From the NCBI RefSeq assembly GCF_002237595.1, contig NZ_CP022529.1, positions 4,742,001 to 4,806,000 of the forward strand: a stretch of DNA of 64,000 nt, read 5' to 3'. The notes under the pieces were generated by a model, which made no database searches, was not told the DNA's origin, and saw only the letters and a list, made by a program, of their open reading frames with translations. Both the position numbers and the translations under genes were made by a program. The stretch is from Labrenzia sp. VG12. GTDB taxonomy: Bacteria > Pseudomonadota > Alphaproteobacteria > Rhizobiales > Stappiaceae. Shown here piece after piece: positions 6,590 through 18,000 of this stretch; within the stretch, counting starts at the first letter, position 1, and every line of letters starts with the position of its first letter.

Positions 6590-8785
6590 GTGCTGTTTGA
6601 CGATCCGGACTTCCAGGAGACGATTGCCAGCGTGCTGGTGCCGGTCGCCGTGCCCAGGGCCTATACCTACAAGGTTCCGCCAGGCAAGACGGTGGTGCCG
6701 GGCACCATTGTGCGGGTGCCGCTCGGCCCGCGTGAGGTTGTCGGCGCCGTCTGGGACGGAGAGCCGGACGCCGCGATCAATCCGAAGAAACTGAAATCCA
6801 TCACGCATGTCTATGAGGAGACGCCGCCGCTCGATGCCGACCTGCGCCGGTTTGTCGACTGGGTCGCCGGCTGGACCCTGGGCGCGCCGGGCATGGTGCT
6901 GCGCATGGTTCTGCGTTCCGAAGAGGCATTGGAACCGGAAGCCCCGGTTCCGGGCGTGCGCCGGATCGAGGGCGCGGAACCCGATCGCATGACGCCGGCA
7001 CGCGGCCGGGTGCTGGCAACGCTGGAGGATGGTTTTGCCTGGACCAGGAGCGGTCTGGCCCATGCGGCGGGTGTGTCTTCTTCAGTCATTGACGGACTGC
7101 TGAAACAGGAAGTGCTGGAAACGGTGATGATGCCGGCCGCACCCCCATCACCGAAACCTCAGCTCGACTATGCGCAAAAGGACCTGACCAAGGCACAGCA
7201 GGCCGCGGCGGAAGGGCTGGTGTCCTGTTTCGACAAGGGGGGCAGTGTTGCTCTGATCGACGGTGTCACCGGGTCCGGCAAGACCGAAGTCTATTTCGAG
7301 GCAATTGCCGAGGCACTTCGGCGCGGCAAGCAGGCCCTGGTGCTGCTGCCGGAAATCGCGCTCACCGAGCAGTTCCTGCGCCGCTTCGAGCAAAGATTTG
7401 GCGTCTATCCGGCCGAGTGGCATTCGCAGATCACGGTGAAGAACAGGTCCCGGGTCTGGCGTGGGGTTTCCAGTGGCGATGTTCGCGTTGTCATCGGCGC
7501 CCGCTCGTCGCTCTTCCTGCCCTTCAGGGAACTCGGCCTGATCATTGTCGACGAGGAACACGACGCGGCCTTCAAGCAGGATGACCGGGTGCCCTACAGT
7601 GCCCGCGACATGGCCGTCGTCCGCGGGCATCTCTCCGGCTTTCCGGTTGTGCTCGCCTCGGCGACGCCTTCGGTCGAAAGCATGGTCAATGCGGATCTTG
7701 GCCGCTACCGCCTGTTCGAGTTGCCGGAACGGGCATCCGGTGCGGCCCTGCCGGATCTCAGCGCGGTCGACATGCGCCAGGACGGCCCGGAACGGGGACG
7801 CTGGCTGGCGCCCGAACTGGTTCATGCCATCAAGGACACCTTCAACGACGGCGGTCAGTCGCTTCTGTTCCTGAACCGCCGCGGCTATGCACCGCTCACC
7901 CTGTGCCGGACCTGCGGCCACCGGTTTCAGTGCGCCCATTGCAGCACCTGGCTGGTGGAACACCGGTTCCAGAAAAAGCTGGTCTGTCACCATTGCGGTC
8001 ACACCGAGCCGGTGCCGCAAGCCTGCCCGTCCTGCCAGAGCACCGACAGCCTGGTTGCCTGTGGGCCCGGCGTGGAGCGAATCGCCGAGGAAGTCTCCGA
8101 TCTTTTCCCGGACGCCCGCACGCTGGTTCTGTCATCCGACATGGCGGGCGGGCCGGAACGCCTCAAGCGGGAAATGAAAATCGTCGAGGAAGGCGGCGCC
8201 GACATTGTCATTGGCACGCAGCTGGTCGCCAAGGGCCATAATTTTCCGAAGATGAAGCTGGTCGGCGTGGTCGATGCGGATCTGGGCCTGGCCCATGGCG
8301 ACCCGCGCGCGGCAGAGAAAACCTTTCAGCTGCTCGCCCAGGTGACGGGCCGCGCGGGGCGCGTGACCGGTGGCGGCAAGGGCATCCTGCAGACCTACAA
8401 CGCCGATCATCCAGTGATCCGGGCGTTGCTGGCCAGCGACAAGACGGCCTTCTACCAGGCCGAGATCGACTCCCGCCGGGCTGCCGGCCTGCCGCCTTTT
8501 GGCCGATTGGCCGCTGTCATCATTTCCGGGCCGGACCGCACCTTTGCCGAAGGGTATGCCCGCGCGCTCGCCCGTGCGGCGCCCGAAGACACGGCCGTGA
8601 CCCTGCTCGGTCCGGCGGAGGCGGCACTGGCGATGGTTCGCGGGCGCTACAGATTCCGTCTCCTGGCGATGGCCCCGCGCCAATTCGACCTGCAATCCTA
8701 TCTGCGTCAATGGCTTGATGCTGGCCCCAGACCCACGAAGGGGCTGCGCCTGCAGGTGGACATCGACCCGCAGCATTTTCTGTGA
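6590..8785 (+). CDS. priA: primosomal replication protein N' (PriA helicase)
   Basis: The 731-residue product has the full PriA order: N-terminal 3'-DNA-binding domain (residues ~10-110, SVLVPVAVPRAYTYKVP), Walker A GVTGSGKT (225-232), DEEH Walker B (321-324), a zinc-binding Cys cluster from about residue 439 (CRTCGH, CAHC, CHHC, CPSC), and the motif V/VI region GTQLVAKGHNFP and QVTGRAGR. PriA restarts collapsed replication forks by loading DnaB. Translation most likely begins at GTG 6590, preceded by GGCGAGGA. It is divergent from transaldolase across a 288-base gap in which no clear promoter or structure was identified. Confidence 0.95.
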   Translation: MLFDDPDFQETIASVLVPVAVPRAYTYKVPPGKTVVPGTIVRVPLGPREVVGAVWDGEPDAAINPKKLKSITHVYEETPPLDADLRRFVDWVAGWTLGAPGMVLRMVLRSEEALEPEAPVPGVRRIEGAEPDRMTPARGRVLATLEDGFAWTRSGLAHAAGVSSSVIDGLLKQEVLETVMMPAAPPSPKPQLDYAQKDLTKAQQAAAEGLVSCFDKGGSVALIDGVTGSGKTEVYFEAIAEALRRGKQALVLLPEIALTEQFLRRFEQRFGVYPAEWHSQITVKNRSRVWRGVSSGDVRVVIGARSSLFLPFRELGLIIVDEEHDAAFKQDDRVPYSARDMAVVRGHLSGFPVVLASATPSVESMVNADLGRYRLFELPERASGAALPDLSAVDMRQDGPERGRWLAPELVHAIKDTFNDGGQSLLFLNRRGYAPLTLCRTCGHRFQCAHCSTWLVEHRFQKKLVCHHCGHTEPVPQACPSCQSTDSLVACGPGVERIAEEVSDLFPDARTLVLSSDMAGGPERLKREMKIVEEGGADIVIGTQLVAKGHNFPKMKLVGVVDADLGLAHGDPRAAEKTFQLLAQVTGRAGRVTGGGKGILQTYNADHPVIRALLASDKTAFYQAEIDSRRAAGLPPFGRLAAVIISGPDRTFAEGYARALARAAPEDTAVTLLGPAEAALAMVRGRYRFRLLAMAPRQFDLQSYLRQWLDAGPRPTKGLRLQVDIDPQHFL

Positions 8786-8829
8786 GGGGTGGGGCAAGTC
8801 GCCTGAGCTTTATACCAACCACCTTCGTC

Positions 8830-9050
8830 ATTGCAGGGCCTGACCCACTGCTGTCCGGTTAAGCAGATGCATCTGACCGTATATAGGCTTCGCTGCTTGT
8901 TCCAGTCTCCCCCTCCAGGGGGGAGACTGGAACAAGCGGCAAGGCGCTGCGTATCCAGGATTGGAACAAGCGTAAATATCGACGATGAATCAATGATCTG
9001 TTGAAACTGGGTCGACTTAAACCGGACAGCAGTGGGTCTGCCCCTGCAAT
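8830..9050. repeat. palindromic intergenic element with nested hairpin
   Basis: The outer arms are 8830-8863 and 9015-9050; each contains GACCCACTGCTGTCCGGTT or its complement, together with a shared ATTGCAGGG end, with only a few mismatches. The interior includes a separate perfect hairpin. The whole 220-base unit lies between priA and the DUF1428 gene and has no credible coding potential. It differs in sequence from the element at 2431-2598. It could be a degenerate non-autonomous element or a genome-wide palindromic repeat. Confidence 0.65.
8895..8937. repeat. perfect 19-bp stem hairpin
   Basis: Bases 8895-8913 pair perfectly with 8919-8937 around a 5-base loop (TCCAG). The stem carries a C5/G5 block at its apex. 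There is no T tract on either strand, so it is not a classical terminator, although it could end or stabilise the priA transcript. Confidence 0.75.
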
Positions 9051-9264
9051 CCATGCCGGTGCGCGTCCTCCAATTCGGGATGGGAAACGGCATGGATCCC
9101 ATGGTCGAGCCATCGGATGACGAATGACGAAAAGACGCGATCGTTCTGCCGCTTCAAGGTCGCCTGTTGTTGTCCGCATCCAGCGTGTTCGATTGCGGCC
9201 CGCGATTGCCCGTTCTCCCACGTCGTGGCACCCTTCACTGTTACTTACCCGGGAGGGATTGCCG

Positions 9265-9624
9265 ATGACATACGTTCAAGGGTTTCTGGCGCCGGTGAAA
9301 ACGGCAAGGAAGGCGGAATATGCAGAAATAGCCGAAAAATCCTGGGCGCTGTTCCAGGAATACGGTGCGATCGGCTGTTGCGAGGGATGGGGCACGGATG
9401 TGCCGGACGGGGAAGTGACGTCCTTCCCGCTGGCGGTCAGGAAGGAAGCGGACGAGACGGTGGTCTTTTCCTGGATCCTGTGGCCGGACAAGGCCACGGC
9501 CGATGCCTGCGTCGCAACGATGGAAAGCGATCCACGCTGGGAGGAGGCCATGCCGAATGCCTCGGAGGTCTTCAGTTTGAAGCGCATGATTTTTGGCGGC
9601 TTTGAGCCTTTGATCGAGCGCTGA
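9265..9624 (+). CDS. DUF1428 family protein
   Basis: The 119-residue product is a typical DUF1428 protein: YVQGFLAPVKTARKAEY at the N-terminus, a central WGTDVPDGEVTSFPLAV, then VFSWILWPDKATAD and a C-terminal KRMIFGGFEPLIE. The family has a dimeric alpha/beta ferredoxin-like fold and no known reaction. GGGAGG lies eight bases before the ATG at 9265; the frame is open further upstream into the repeat region, but nothing there looks like this family. It is monocistronic with its own terminator. Confidence 0.88.
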   Translation: MTYVQGFLAPVKTARKAEYAEIAEKSWALFQEYGAIGCCEGWGTDVPDGEVTSFPLAVRKEADETVVFSWILWPDKATADACVATMESDPRWEEAMPNASEVFSLKRMIFGGFEPLIER

Positions 9625-9964
9625 GGGCGCCTTTGCCAGGCAAAGGGCCGTGGAAGTGGGCAGAAAACAGCCCCAAGGCCCGAATTCGGCAGTGCCGCAC
9701 AAAACCGTCTAAAGGTTTAGAGAGCCACCGAAGCCTTGATTGGAAAGGCTTTTTGCGGCCGCCCCGCAAAAAACACCAAGGAATCCGCACGAACAGTCTT
9801 TAGGTGAAGTTGCACAGCGGGAAACCCTGTGCTAATTGAGGCGCGGCTTTGGGGGCAGCGGTTTAACCGTCATACCTTCTGACCTTGAAATCATTCATTT
9901 TTTCAATGCCTTGCGGACGCTAGCCGTCTTGCGGGCATGAAAAACGTCAGAGAGCACGGACCTG
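9625..9964. other. intergenic region upstream of the atp operon
   Basis: These 340 bases hold the terminator of the DUF1428 gene and must carry the promoter of the ATP synthase operon. I see no open frame of interest and no clear -35/-10 pair. A stretch near 9890-9910 is locally AT-rich. Confidence 0.4.
9731..9754 (+). terminator. intrinsic terminator after the DUF1428 gene
   Basis: A 7-bp stem AAGCCTT / AAGGCTT with a 7-base loop is followed by further T. It sits about 105 bases past the stop. Confidence 0.6.
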
Positions 9965-10524
9965 GTGACTGACAACGTATCTCTCGTATCCGGCGTGGCA
10001 CAGCGTTATGCGGCCGCCCTTCTCGACCTCGCAGAGGCCGAAGGTGCAACTGCGGACGTGGAACGGGATCTGACCGCTTTCGAAGGCATGATTGCCGAAA
10101 GCGACGATCTCGTCCGCCTGGTGAAAAGCCCGGTATTCAGTGTGGAGGAGCAGCTTGCAGCGCTTACCGCACTTCTCGACAAGGCTGGCATCAAAGGCCT
10201 TGCCGCAAACTTCGTGAAGCTGGCCGCCCGCAACCGGCGCCTCTTCGTCCTTCCCGACATGATCAAGGCATTCCGGGCCCTGCTTGCTGACAAGCGGGGC
10301 GAGGAAACGGCTGAGGTGACATCCGCAGCCGCTCTGTCCGACGAACATGTCGCTGCCCTGAAAGAGGCGCTGGCCGCTTCCACGGGCAAATCCGTAAACA
10401 TCGTGGCAAATGTTGATCCTGCACTGATCGGTGGCCTTGTGGTCAAGGTCGGCTCCCGCATGATCGACACGTCGCTGCGTACCAAGCTCAATTCACTCAA
10501 GTTCGCGATGAAAGAGGTCGGCTG

Positions 10525-10525
<1 letters not shown>
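9965..10525 (+). CDS. atpH: ATP synthase F1 subunit delta
   Basis: The 186-residue protein is the delta (OSCP) subunit, which links the alpha3beta3 head to the peripheral stalk of F1Fo ATP synthase. Family features are VAQRYAAALLDLAE at the N-terminus, a mid-region KLAARNRRLFVLPDMI, and the C-terminal DPALIGGLVVKVGSRMIDTSL. A GTG start at 9965 is used. It is the first gene of atpHAGDC, and its TGA stop overlaps the atpA ATG by one base (TGATG), so the two are translationally coupled. The Fo genes are not in this window, as usual for alphaproteobacteria, which keep them in a separate operon. Confidence 0.95.
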
Positions 10526-12054
<1,529 letters not shown>

Positions 12055-12087
12055 GACGTCACGCTGGGATAAGGAGCAGGGGCGGCC

Positions 12088-12972
12088 ATGCCGAGCCTGA
12101 AGGACTTACGAAACCGCATCGCTTCCGTGAAGGCGACGCAGAAAATCACCAAGGCCATGCAGATGGTGGCCGCGGCGAAACTGCGTCGTGCTCAGGAAGC
12201 TGCGGAGGCTGCACGTCCCTATGCGGAACGCATGGGCGCGGTGCTGGCCAATCTCGCGGTCGCCTTCGAAGGGCGCGACGACGCGCCGAAGCTCATGTCC
12301 GGTACGGGCAACGATCAGGTTCATCTCCTGCTCGTTGCGACCGCCGAACGCGGGCTTTGCGGGGGCTTCAACACCAATATTGCCAAACTGGCGCGTGATA
12401 AGGCTCGCAGCCTGATCAAGCAGGGCAAGACGGTCAAGATCATCTGTGTCGGCAAAAAGGGTTATGACGCGCTCAAGCGCGAGCTCGGCCAACACGTGAT
12501 CGAGACGGTTGACCTGCGGAGCGTCAAGAGTGTCGGCTTTGGGAATGCGGACGAAATCGGACGCAAGATCATGTCGATGTTCGATGATGGCGAGTTCGAT
12601 GTTTGCACCCTGTTTTACTCGACCTTCAAGTCGGTAATCGCGCAGGAGCCGACCGAACAGCAGCTGATCCCGGCCAAGTTCGAGACCTCGGAAGAAGACG
12701 CCGGTGCCGGCGCCAACGCGGTCTACGAATACGAGCCGGAAGAAACAGAGATCCTTGCGGATCTGCTGCCAAGAAACATCTCCGTTCAGATTTTCCGGGC
12801 ACTCCTGGAGAACGCTGCATCTGAGCAGGGTGCACGTATGTCCGCCATGGACAACGCGACCCGCAACGCCGGCGAGATGATCGACAAACTGACGATCAGC
12901 TACAACCGCCAGCGCCAGGCACAGATTACGACGGAACTGATTGAAATTATCTCGGGCGCGGAAGCGCTCTAA
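12088..12972 (+). CDS. atpG: ATP synthase F1 subunit gamma
   Basis: The 294-residue protein is the rotating central stalk. It shows both terminal helices: N-terminal MPSLKDLRNRIASVKATQKI with AMQMVAAAKLRRAQ, and C-terminal MDNATRNAGEMIDKLTISYN followed by ITTELIEIISGAEAL, plus the central GLCGGFN loop. Gamma couples proton flow through Fo to catalysis. A GGAGCAGG ribosome site precedes the ATG. It sits third in the operon, 25 bases ahead of atpD. Confidence 0.96.
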   Translation: MPSLKDLRNRIASVKATQKITKAMQMVAAAKLRRAQEAAEAARPYAERMGAVLANLAVAFEGRDDAPKLMSGTGNDQVHLLLVATAERGLCGGFNTNIAKLARDKARSLIKQGKTVKIICVGKKGYDALKRELGQHVIETVDLRSVKSVGFGNADEIGRKIMSMFDDGEFDVCTLFYSTFKSVIAQEPTEQQLIPAKFETSEEDAGAGANAVYEYEPEETEILADLLPRNISVQIFRALLENAASEQGARMSAMDNATRNAGEMIDKLTISYNRQRQAQITTELIEIISGAEAL

Positions 12973-12997
12973 CGGGATTAAGACGAGGATTAGGGAT

Positions 12998-14422
12998 ATG
13001 GCTGACAAACAGGTCGGACGGATTACCCAGGTCATCGGCGCCGTTGTCGACGTCAAGTTCGATGACCACCTGCCGTTGATCCTGAACGCTCTTGAAGTTG
13101 ACAACCAGGGCACGCGTCTGGTGCTTGAGGTTGCTCAGCACCTTGGCGAGAACACTGTACGCACCATCGCGATGGACTCCACCGAGGGGCTGGTGCGTGG
13201 CCAGGAAGTGGTCGATACCGGAAGCGCGATTGCTGTTCCGGTTGGCGACGGCACACTCGGCCGCATCATGAACGTGATCGGTGAACCGGTGGACGAAGCC
13301 GGTGACATCGCGCACGAAGCAAAGCGCGCCATTCACCAGGACGCTCCGGAATTCATCGAACAGTCCACCGAAGCTGAAATCCTTGTGACGGGCATCAAGG
13401 TTGTTGACCTTCTCGCACCGTACGCAAAGGGTGGTAAGATCGGCCTGTTCGGCGGCGCCGGCGTTGGTAAAACCGTTCTCATCATGGAACTGATCAACAA
13501 CATCGCTAAGGCGCACGGCGGTTACTCCGTGTTCGCCGGTGTTGGCGAGCGGACCCGTGAAGGCAACGACCTTTACTGGGAAATGATCGAATCCGGCGTG
13601 AACAAGGAAGGCGGCGGAGAAGGCTCCAAAGCGGCCCTCGTTTACGGTCAGATGAACGAACCTCCCGGAGCCCGCGCACGTGTTGCTCTGACCGGTCTGA
13701 CGGTTGCGGAACATTTCCGTGATGAAGGCCAGGACGTTCTGTTCTTCGTCGACAACATCTTCCGCTTCACCCAGGCCGGTTCCGAAGTGTCCGCGCTTCT
13801 CGGCCGTATCCCGTCTGCTGTGGGTTACCAGCCGACGCTTGCAACCGACATGGGCTCCATGCAGGAGCGCATCACCACGACGACCAAGGGTTCGATCACC
13901 TCGGTGCAGGCCGTTTACGTTCCGGCCGATGACTTGACCGACCCGGCGCCGGCTTCGACCTTTGCTCACTTGGACGCGACCACGGTTCTGAACCGCTCCA
14001 TCGCTGAAAAAGGCATCTACCCGGCTGTGGATCCGCTGGATTCCTCGTCTCGTATGCTTGATGCCCGCATCATCGGTGATGAGCACTACAACACGGCCTA
14101 TGCCGTTCAAGTGACGCTGCAGCGCTACAAGGCTCTGCAGGACATCATCGCCATCCTGGGCATGGACGAACTGTCTGAAGAAGACAAGCTCACCGTGGCA
14201 CGTGCCCGTAAGATCGAGCGCTTCCTGTCCCAGCCGTTCTTCGTGGCTGAGGTCTTCACCGGTTCCCCGGGCAAGCTGGTTGCTCTCGAAGACACCATCA
14301 AGGGCTTCAAAGGCCTGGTCGACGGCGAGTACGACCACCTGCCGGAAGCTGCTTTCTACATGGTCGGTTCCATCGAGGAAGCCATCGAGAAAGCCCAGAA
14401 GCTGGCTGCAGAAGCCGCTTAA
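12998..14422 (+). CDS. atpD: ATP synthase F1 subunit beta
   Basis: The 474-residue catalytic subunit has Walker A GGAGVGKT (152-159), the GERTREGNDLYWEM catalytic Glu segment, and the DELSEEDKL motif (DELSEED) near the C-terminus. The start at 12998 (MADKQVGRI) follows a TAGGGAT ribosome site; the frame stays open upstream to 12941 within atpG but that part is an atpG shadow. Beta hydrolyses or makes ATP in the F1 head. It is separated from atpC by 94 bases containing a strong hairpin. Confidence 0.97.
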   Translation: MADKQVGRITQVIGAVVDVKFDDHLPLILNALEVDNQGTRLVLEVAQHLGENTVRTIAMDSTEGLVRGQEVVDTGSAIAVPVGDGTLGRIMNVIGEPVDEAGDIAHEAKRAIHQDAPEFIEQSTEAEILVTGIKVVDLLAPYAKGGKIGLFGGAGVGKTVLIMELINNIAKAHGGYSVFAGVGERTREGNDLYWEMIESGVNKEGGGEGSKAALVYGQMNEPPGARARVALTGLTVAEHFRDEGQDVLFFVDNIFRFTQAGSEVSALLGRIPSAVGYQPTLATDMGSMQERITTTTKGSITSVQAVYVPADDLTDPAPASTFAHLDATTVLNRSIAEKGIYPAVDPLDSSSRMLDARIIGDEHYNTAYAVQVTLQRYKALQDIIAILGMDELSEEDKLTVARARKIERFLSQPFFVAEVFTGSPGKLVALEDTIKGFKGLVDGEYDHLPEAAFYMVGSIEEAIEKAQKLAAEAA

Positions 14423-14435
14423 GGTTGGATCAGAT

Positions 14436-14457
14436 CGGGCGCCCGCAGGGGCGCCCG
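14436..14457 (+). other. hairpin between atpD and atpC
   Basis: A perfect 9-bp stem CGGGCGCCC / GGGCGCCCG with a 4-base loop lies 14 bases after the atpD stop. No T run follows, so it is more likely an mRNA processing or stability element, or an attenuator lowering atpC output, than a terminator. Confidence 0.6.
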
Positions 14458-14516
14458 GTTCCTCCAGGTATGATGGCTCTGCCATCAGAGTTTTAGACTG
14501 ACAAGGAAGACGCCAA

Positions 14517-14924
14517 ATGGCTGAACTTTTCCAGTTTGAGTTGGTCTCGCCGGAGCGCCAGCTGCTCTCCAAACAGGTTTCCGAGGTTGTTGTACCCGGT
14601 TCTGAAGGCGAGTTTGGCGTTCTGAAAGACCATTCTCCGTTCATCAGCACGATCATGTCGGGCATCCTGAAGGTCCGCAATGATGCGAACGGCTTTGACG
14701 AGTATTTCGTCCGTGGCGGTTTTGCCGATGTTGCGGCGGGCGGTCTGACCGTTCTGGCCGAGCAGGCGGTGCCGGTTGGTGAGATCAGCCGTGAGCAGCT
14801 TGATCAGGCGATCAAGAACGCCGAGGAAGACGTCGCTGACGCCAAGGACGACGATGCCAAGCAGAAAGCGGAAATGACGCTGGCTCAGCTGAAAGACGTT
14901 GTCGAGGCGCTGAACAAGGCCTGA
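14517..14924 (+). CDS. atpC: ATP synthase F1 subunit epsilon
   Basis: The 135-residue protein has the beta-barrel N-terminal domain (FELVSPERQLLS, VVPGSEGEFGVLKDHSPF, the family hallmark) and a C-terminal helical part, here a single acidic helix (KNAEEDVADAKDDDAKQKA) followed by a second helix. Epsilon binds gamma and inhibits hydrolysis. The ATG follows AGGAAG. It is the last gene of the operon and is followed by a terminator. Confidence 0.95.
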   Translation: MAELFQFELVSPERQLLSKQVSEVVVPGSEGEFGVLKDHSPFISTIMSGILKVRNDANGFDEYFVRGGFADVAAGGLTVLAEQAVPVGEISREQLDQAIKNAEEDVADAKDDDAKQKAEMTLAQLKDVVEALNKA

Positions 14925-14952
14925 TCGTTCAAGTCAGCTTCGCAAGAGATTA

Positions 14953-14984
14953 GCGCGGTCCGGAAACGGGCCGCGTTTTTGTTT
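14953..14984 (+). terminator. terminator of the atp operon
   Basis: A GC-rich stem (CGCGGTCCG / CGGGCCGCG, with one G-T pair) is followed by TTTTTGTTTT, about 30 bases after the atpC stop. Confidence 0.85.
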
Positions 14985-15020
14985 TCGGGCCAGGAGCAAA
15001 TTGTGCGAAGTATCGGACCT

Positions 15021-18000
15021 TTAGCCTCTGGCAGCAGCCGGAGGCATGGTGTCCTCTTCATAAAACCGGAAGGCGTTGCGGCCGCTGTGCTTGACCGCAT
15101 AAAGAGCCAGATCGGCCCGCTTGATAATCGCGCTCGGATCCTGGATGTCGCCTGTGATCGGTGAAATGCCGACGCTGACCCCGATCGAGACCAGGTGATC
15201 GAAGACCGGAAACGGCGCCTGGAGCTTTCGCACAATGCGGTCAGCGATTTCCGCGGTCCGTTCGTTTGAAGGGCCGGTACCGCCGAGAATGATGCCGAAT
15301 TCATCCCCGCCCAGACGGGCAATCAGGTCGGAGGACCTGACGCAGTCGCGCAGTCTGTCGGCAACCATCTTCAAGAGTTCATCGCCCGCGTCGTGACCAT
15401 AGGTGTCGTTGACGGGCTTGAACTTGTCCAGGTCAAGCAGCAACAGATCCGCAAAGGTGCCATCGGTATCGGCCTTGGCTACCGCCTCTTCAAGCTTGGT
15501 GTTGAACAATGTTCTGTTGCCGAGACCGGTGAGCGTATCGTGGTGGGCGGCATACTGAATTTTCTCGGCGGCTTCCTCGCGCTGCGTGACGTCTTCATGG
15601 GTGCCGATCCAGCCCCCATCTGGCATTGGCGCGTGAACCGCGCTGATGATCCTGCCGTTCGGATGCCTGAACTTGGAGCGGACGACCTCACCGGAGGACA
15701 GGCGGATCATCAGATCCATGACGTGTTCCTGGACGTCGCCCTCGAATTCGCCCCGCTGCTTCTCGGCTTCGATCAAATCGATCAGGGTGACACCTTCCCG
15801 GACATCCCCATCCGGTTTGCCGAAGATTTCGATATATTGCTTGTTCCACAGCGTCAGGCGACCGCGTTTGTCGAACACGCTGACGCCCTGGCGCATGTTG
15901 GCCAGAATGGTCTCAAGTTCCGCCGTACGGTAGCGGGCCTGCCGTTCGTTTTCGGCAAGCTGTTCTTCCATCTGCTTGCTCTCAGTGACATCAAAGAAAT
16001 TGTAGATGAAACCACCACCGGGCAGTGGTGTGCTCCTGAAATCCAGATACCGTCCATCGGCCGTGGCGCGCACGAAGGCATGCGGTTGATCGGGAGGGAA
16101 TTGTCTTATTCGTTCGAGAGCGAGTTTCTCGGGGTCTCCAGGCCCGTAGTCGCCTCGCTCGGCATTGTATTTCAGGTAGTCCAGCAGATGAAGTTTCTGA
16201 TCCAGGACATCCCTCGGAACCTTGATGATGTCGACGGTTTCGTCATTGTAGAAGGACAGTTGAAGGCTGGAATCGAAATAGACGAAGCCGCCGGGCACAT
16301 TCTCAAAAATGATACGAAGCCGGTCGGACTGGTTCTTGGTTTCGGTGACATCGACGAGAGACAGGACGACAGTGTTCAGCTGCTGGTCCCCGTCCTGATC
16401 GACCAGACGGGCATTGAATCGGAGCCAGCGCTCGGTTGTCTGGCCGTTTGGTGTCAGCTTGACCGACAGATCCGTCACCAGTTCCGGGTCCTGGACTGTC
16501 AACAGGAACGGGTCGACCTGCCTGTGGTCAATTTCATGGTTCGTCTGGACCTGAAGTTCGGTAGCGCTGGTTCCAACCAGCGCATCAGGCGCATACCCAA
16601 GCATATTTGCAGCGGCCGGATTGCATGACAGGATCTTGCCATCGCGATCCAGAAGGAGCACGCCTTCGTTCAATGCCTCGAGCGTCGTCCTTTGAACCAG
16701 CTCGGCGACATGGATCGCCTGTTCGGTCTGTTTGCGTTCGGAGATATCGTAGAAATTATGGATCAATCCGCCGTCGGGAAGTGGCGTGCTCCGCGTTTCG
16801 ATATACTTGCCGTTTGCATCCTGCCGCTCGAAGACCTGGGGTTTGTTCAGGTCGTATTTCCGGTAGCGCTCAAGGGCAAGCGTATCAGGATCACCAGGGC
16901 CATAGTCGCCACGTTGGGCATTGTAGCGAAAGAAGTCAAAGAGATAGGGCTTGGTGTCGATGAGCTCATCCGGGAAATCCAGCAACCGCTTGAATTCCTC
17001 GTTGCAGGAGGCTAGCCGCAAGGTCTCGTCGTAGTGCACGATGCCGCCCGGGAAATTGTCAAAGATGGACTGCAGCTTGTCTGCCTGCTGCTTGGTCTCG
17101 GTGACATCGGTCAGCGAGACCACGACGCCGTCTATGCCGAGTTCCTGATCTTCGTCGATCTGGCGGGCCCTGAGGCGGAGCCAGCGTGCAGGGCGTCCGT
17201 CGGTCGGGACCATCCTGGCTATGATGTTTTCCAGGCTCGCAGGATCTCGCGTTGCGCGAACCAGAGGCTCATTGCAGGCGCCGATGCCCTCGATTTCACA
17301 GGCGATTCCAAACTCGATATCCGCGACGTTGTTACCAACCAGCTCGCGGTCTGACATGCCCAGCAGGCCGACGGCCGCCGGGTTGGCCGACTTGATTTCG
17401 CCCGATCGCGTCAGCAGCAGGATGCCTTCGCTGAGCGAGGCCAGCGTGGTCCGGTGCACGGCTTCCGAGTGCTGGATGATCAACTCGGACTGCTTTCGCT
17501 CCGAAATATCGAGAAAACTTGCGACGAGAGCGCCGTTGGGTAGTGGCACACCGCGCACCTCAATGATGCGTCCGTCCGGTGCTGTGCGTTCATAGCTATG
17601 AGGTTCGGGGTTCTCGAAGTTGCTGAGACGTTGTGAAACCTGTTCTTCGGCATCGCCAGGTCCGTAGTCGCCACGATTGGCGAGATAGGTGAACATGTCA
17701 CGAATATGGGGGCGTTTCTCGACCAGCTCCCGAGGCAGCTGCATCAGGTCGATATATTCGTCGTTGCAGACGGAGAGATGGCGTTCTTCATCGTAATAGA
17801 CCAGACCGCCCGGCAGATTATCCAGAACAGCTTGCAACGTCTCGGCCTGGCGCTTGGTTTCGGAAATATCCGCCAGGGAGATAATGGATGCATCCAGCCC
17901 CATCGCGCTGGCGCCGTCTGTGGCATTTGCATCAATGCGCAGCCAGACCGGGTGTTCCTGATCACTCAGGAGAAATCTGGCAGTGTGATTGTTGACTGTC

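Noticed and set aside
12947..14680. Reverse-strand open frame opposite atpD (577 codons)
   Set aside because: It is antisense to the beta subunit and shows no protein family signature.
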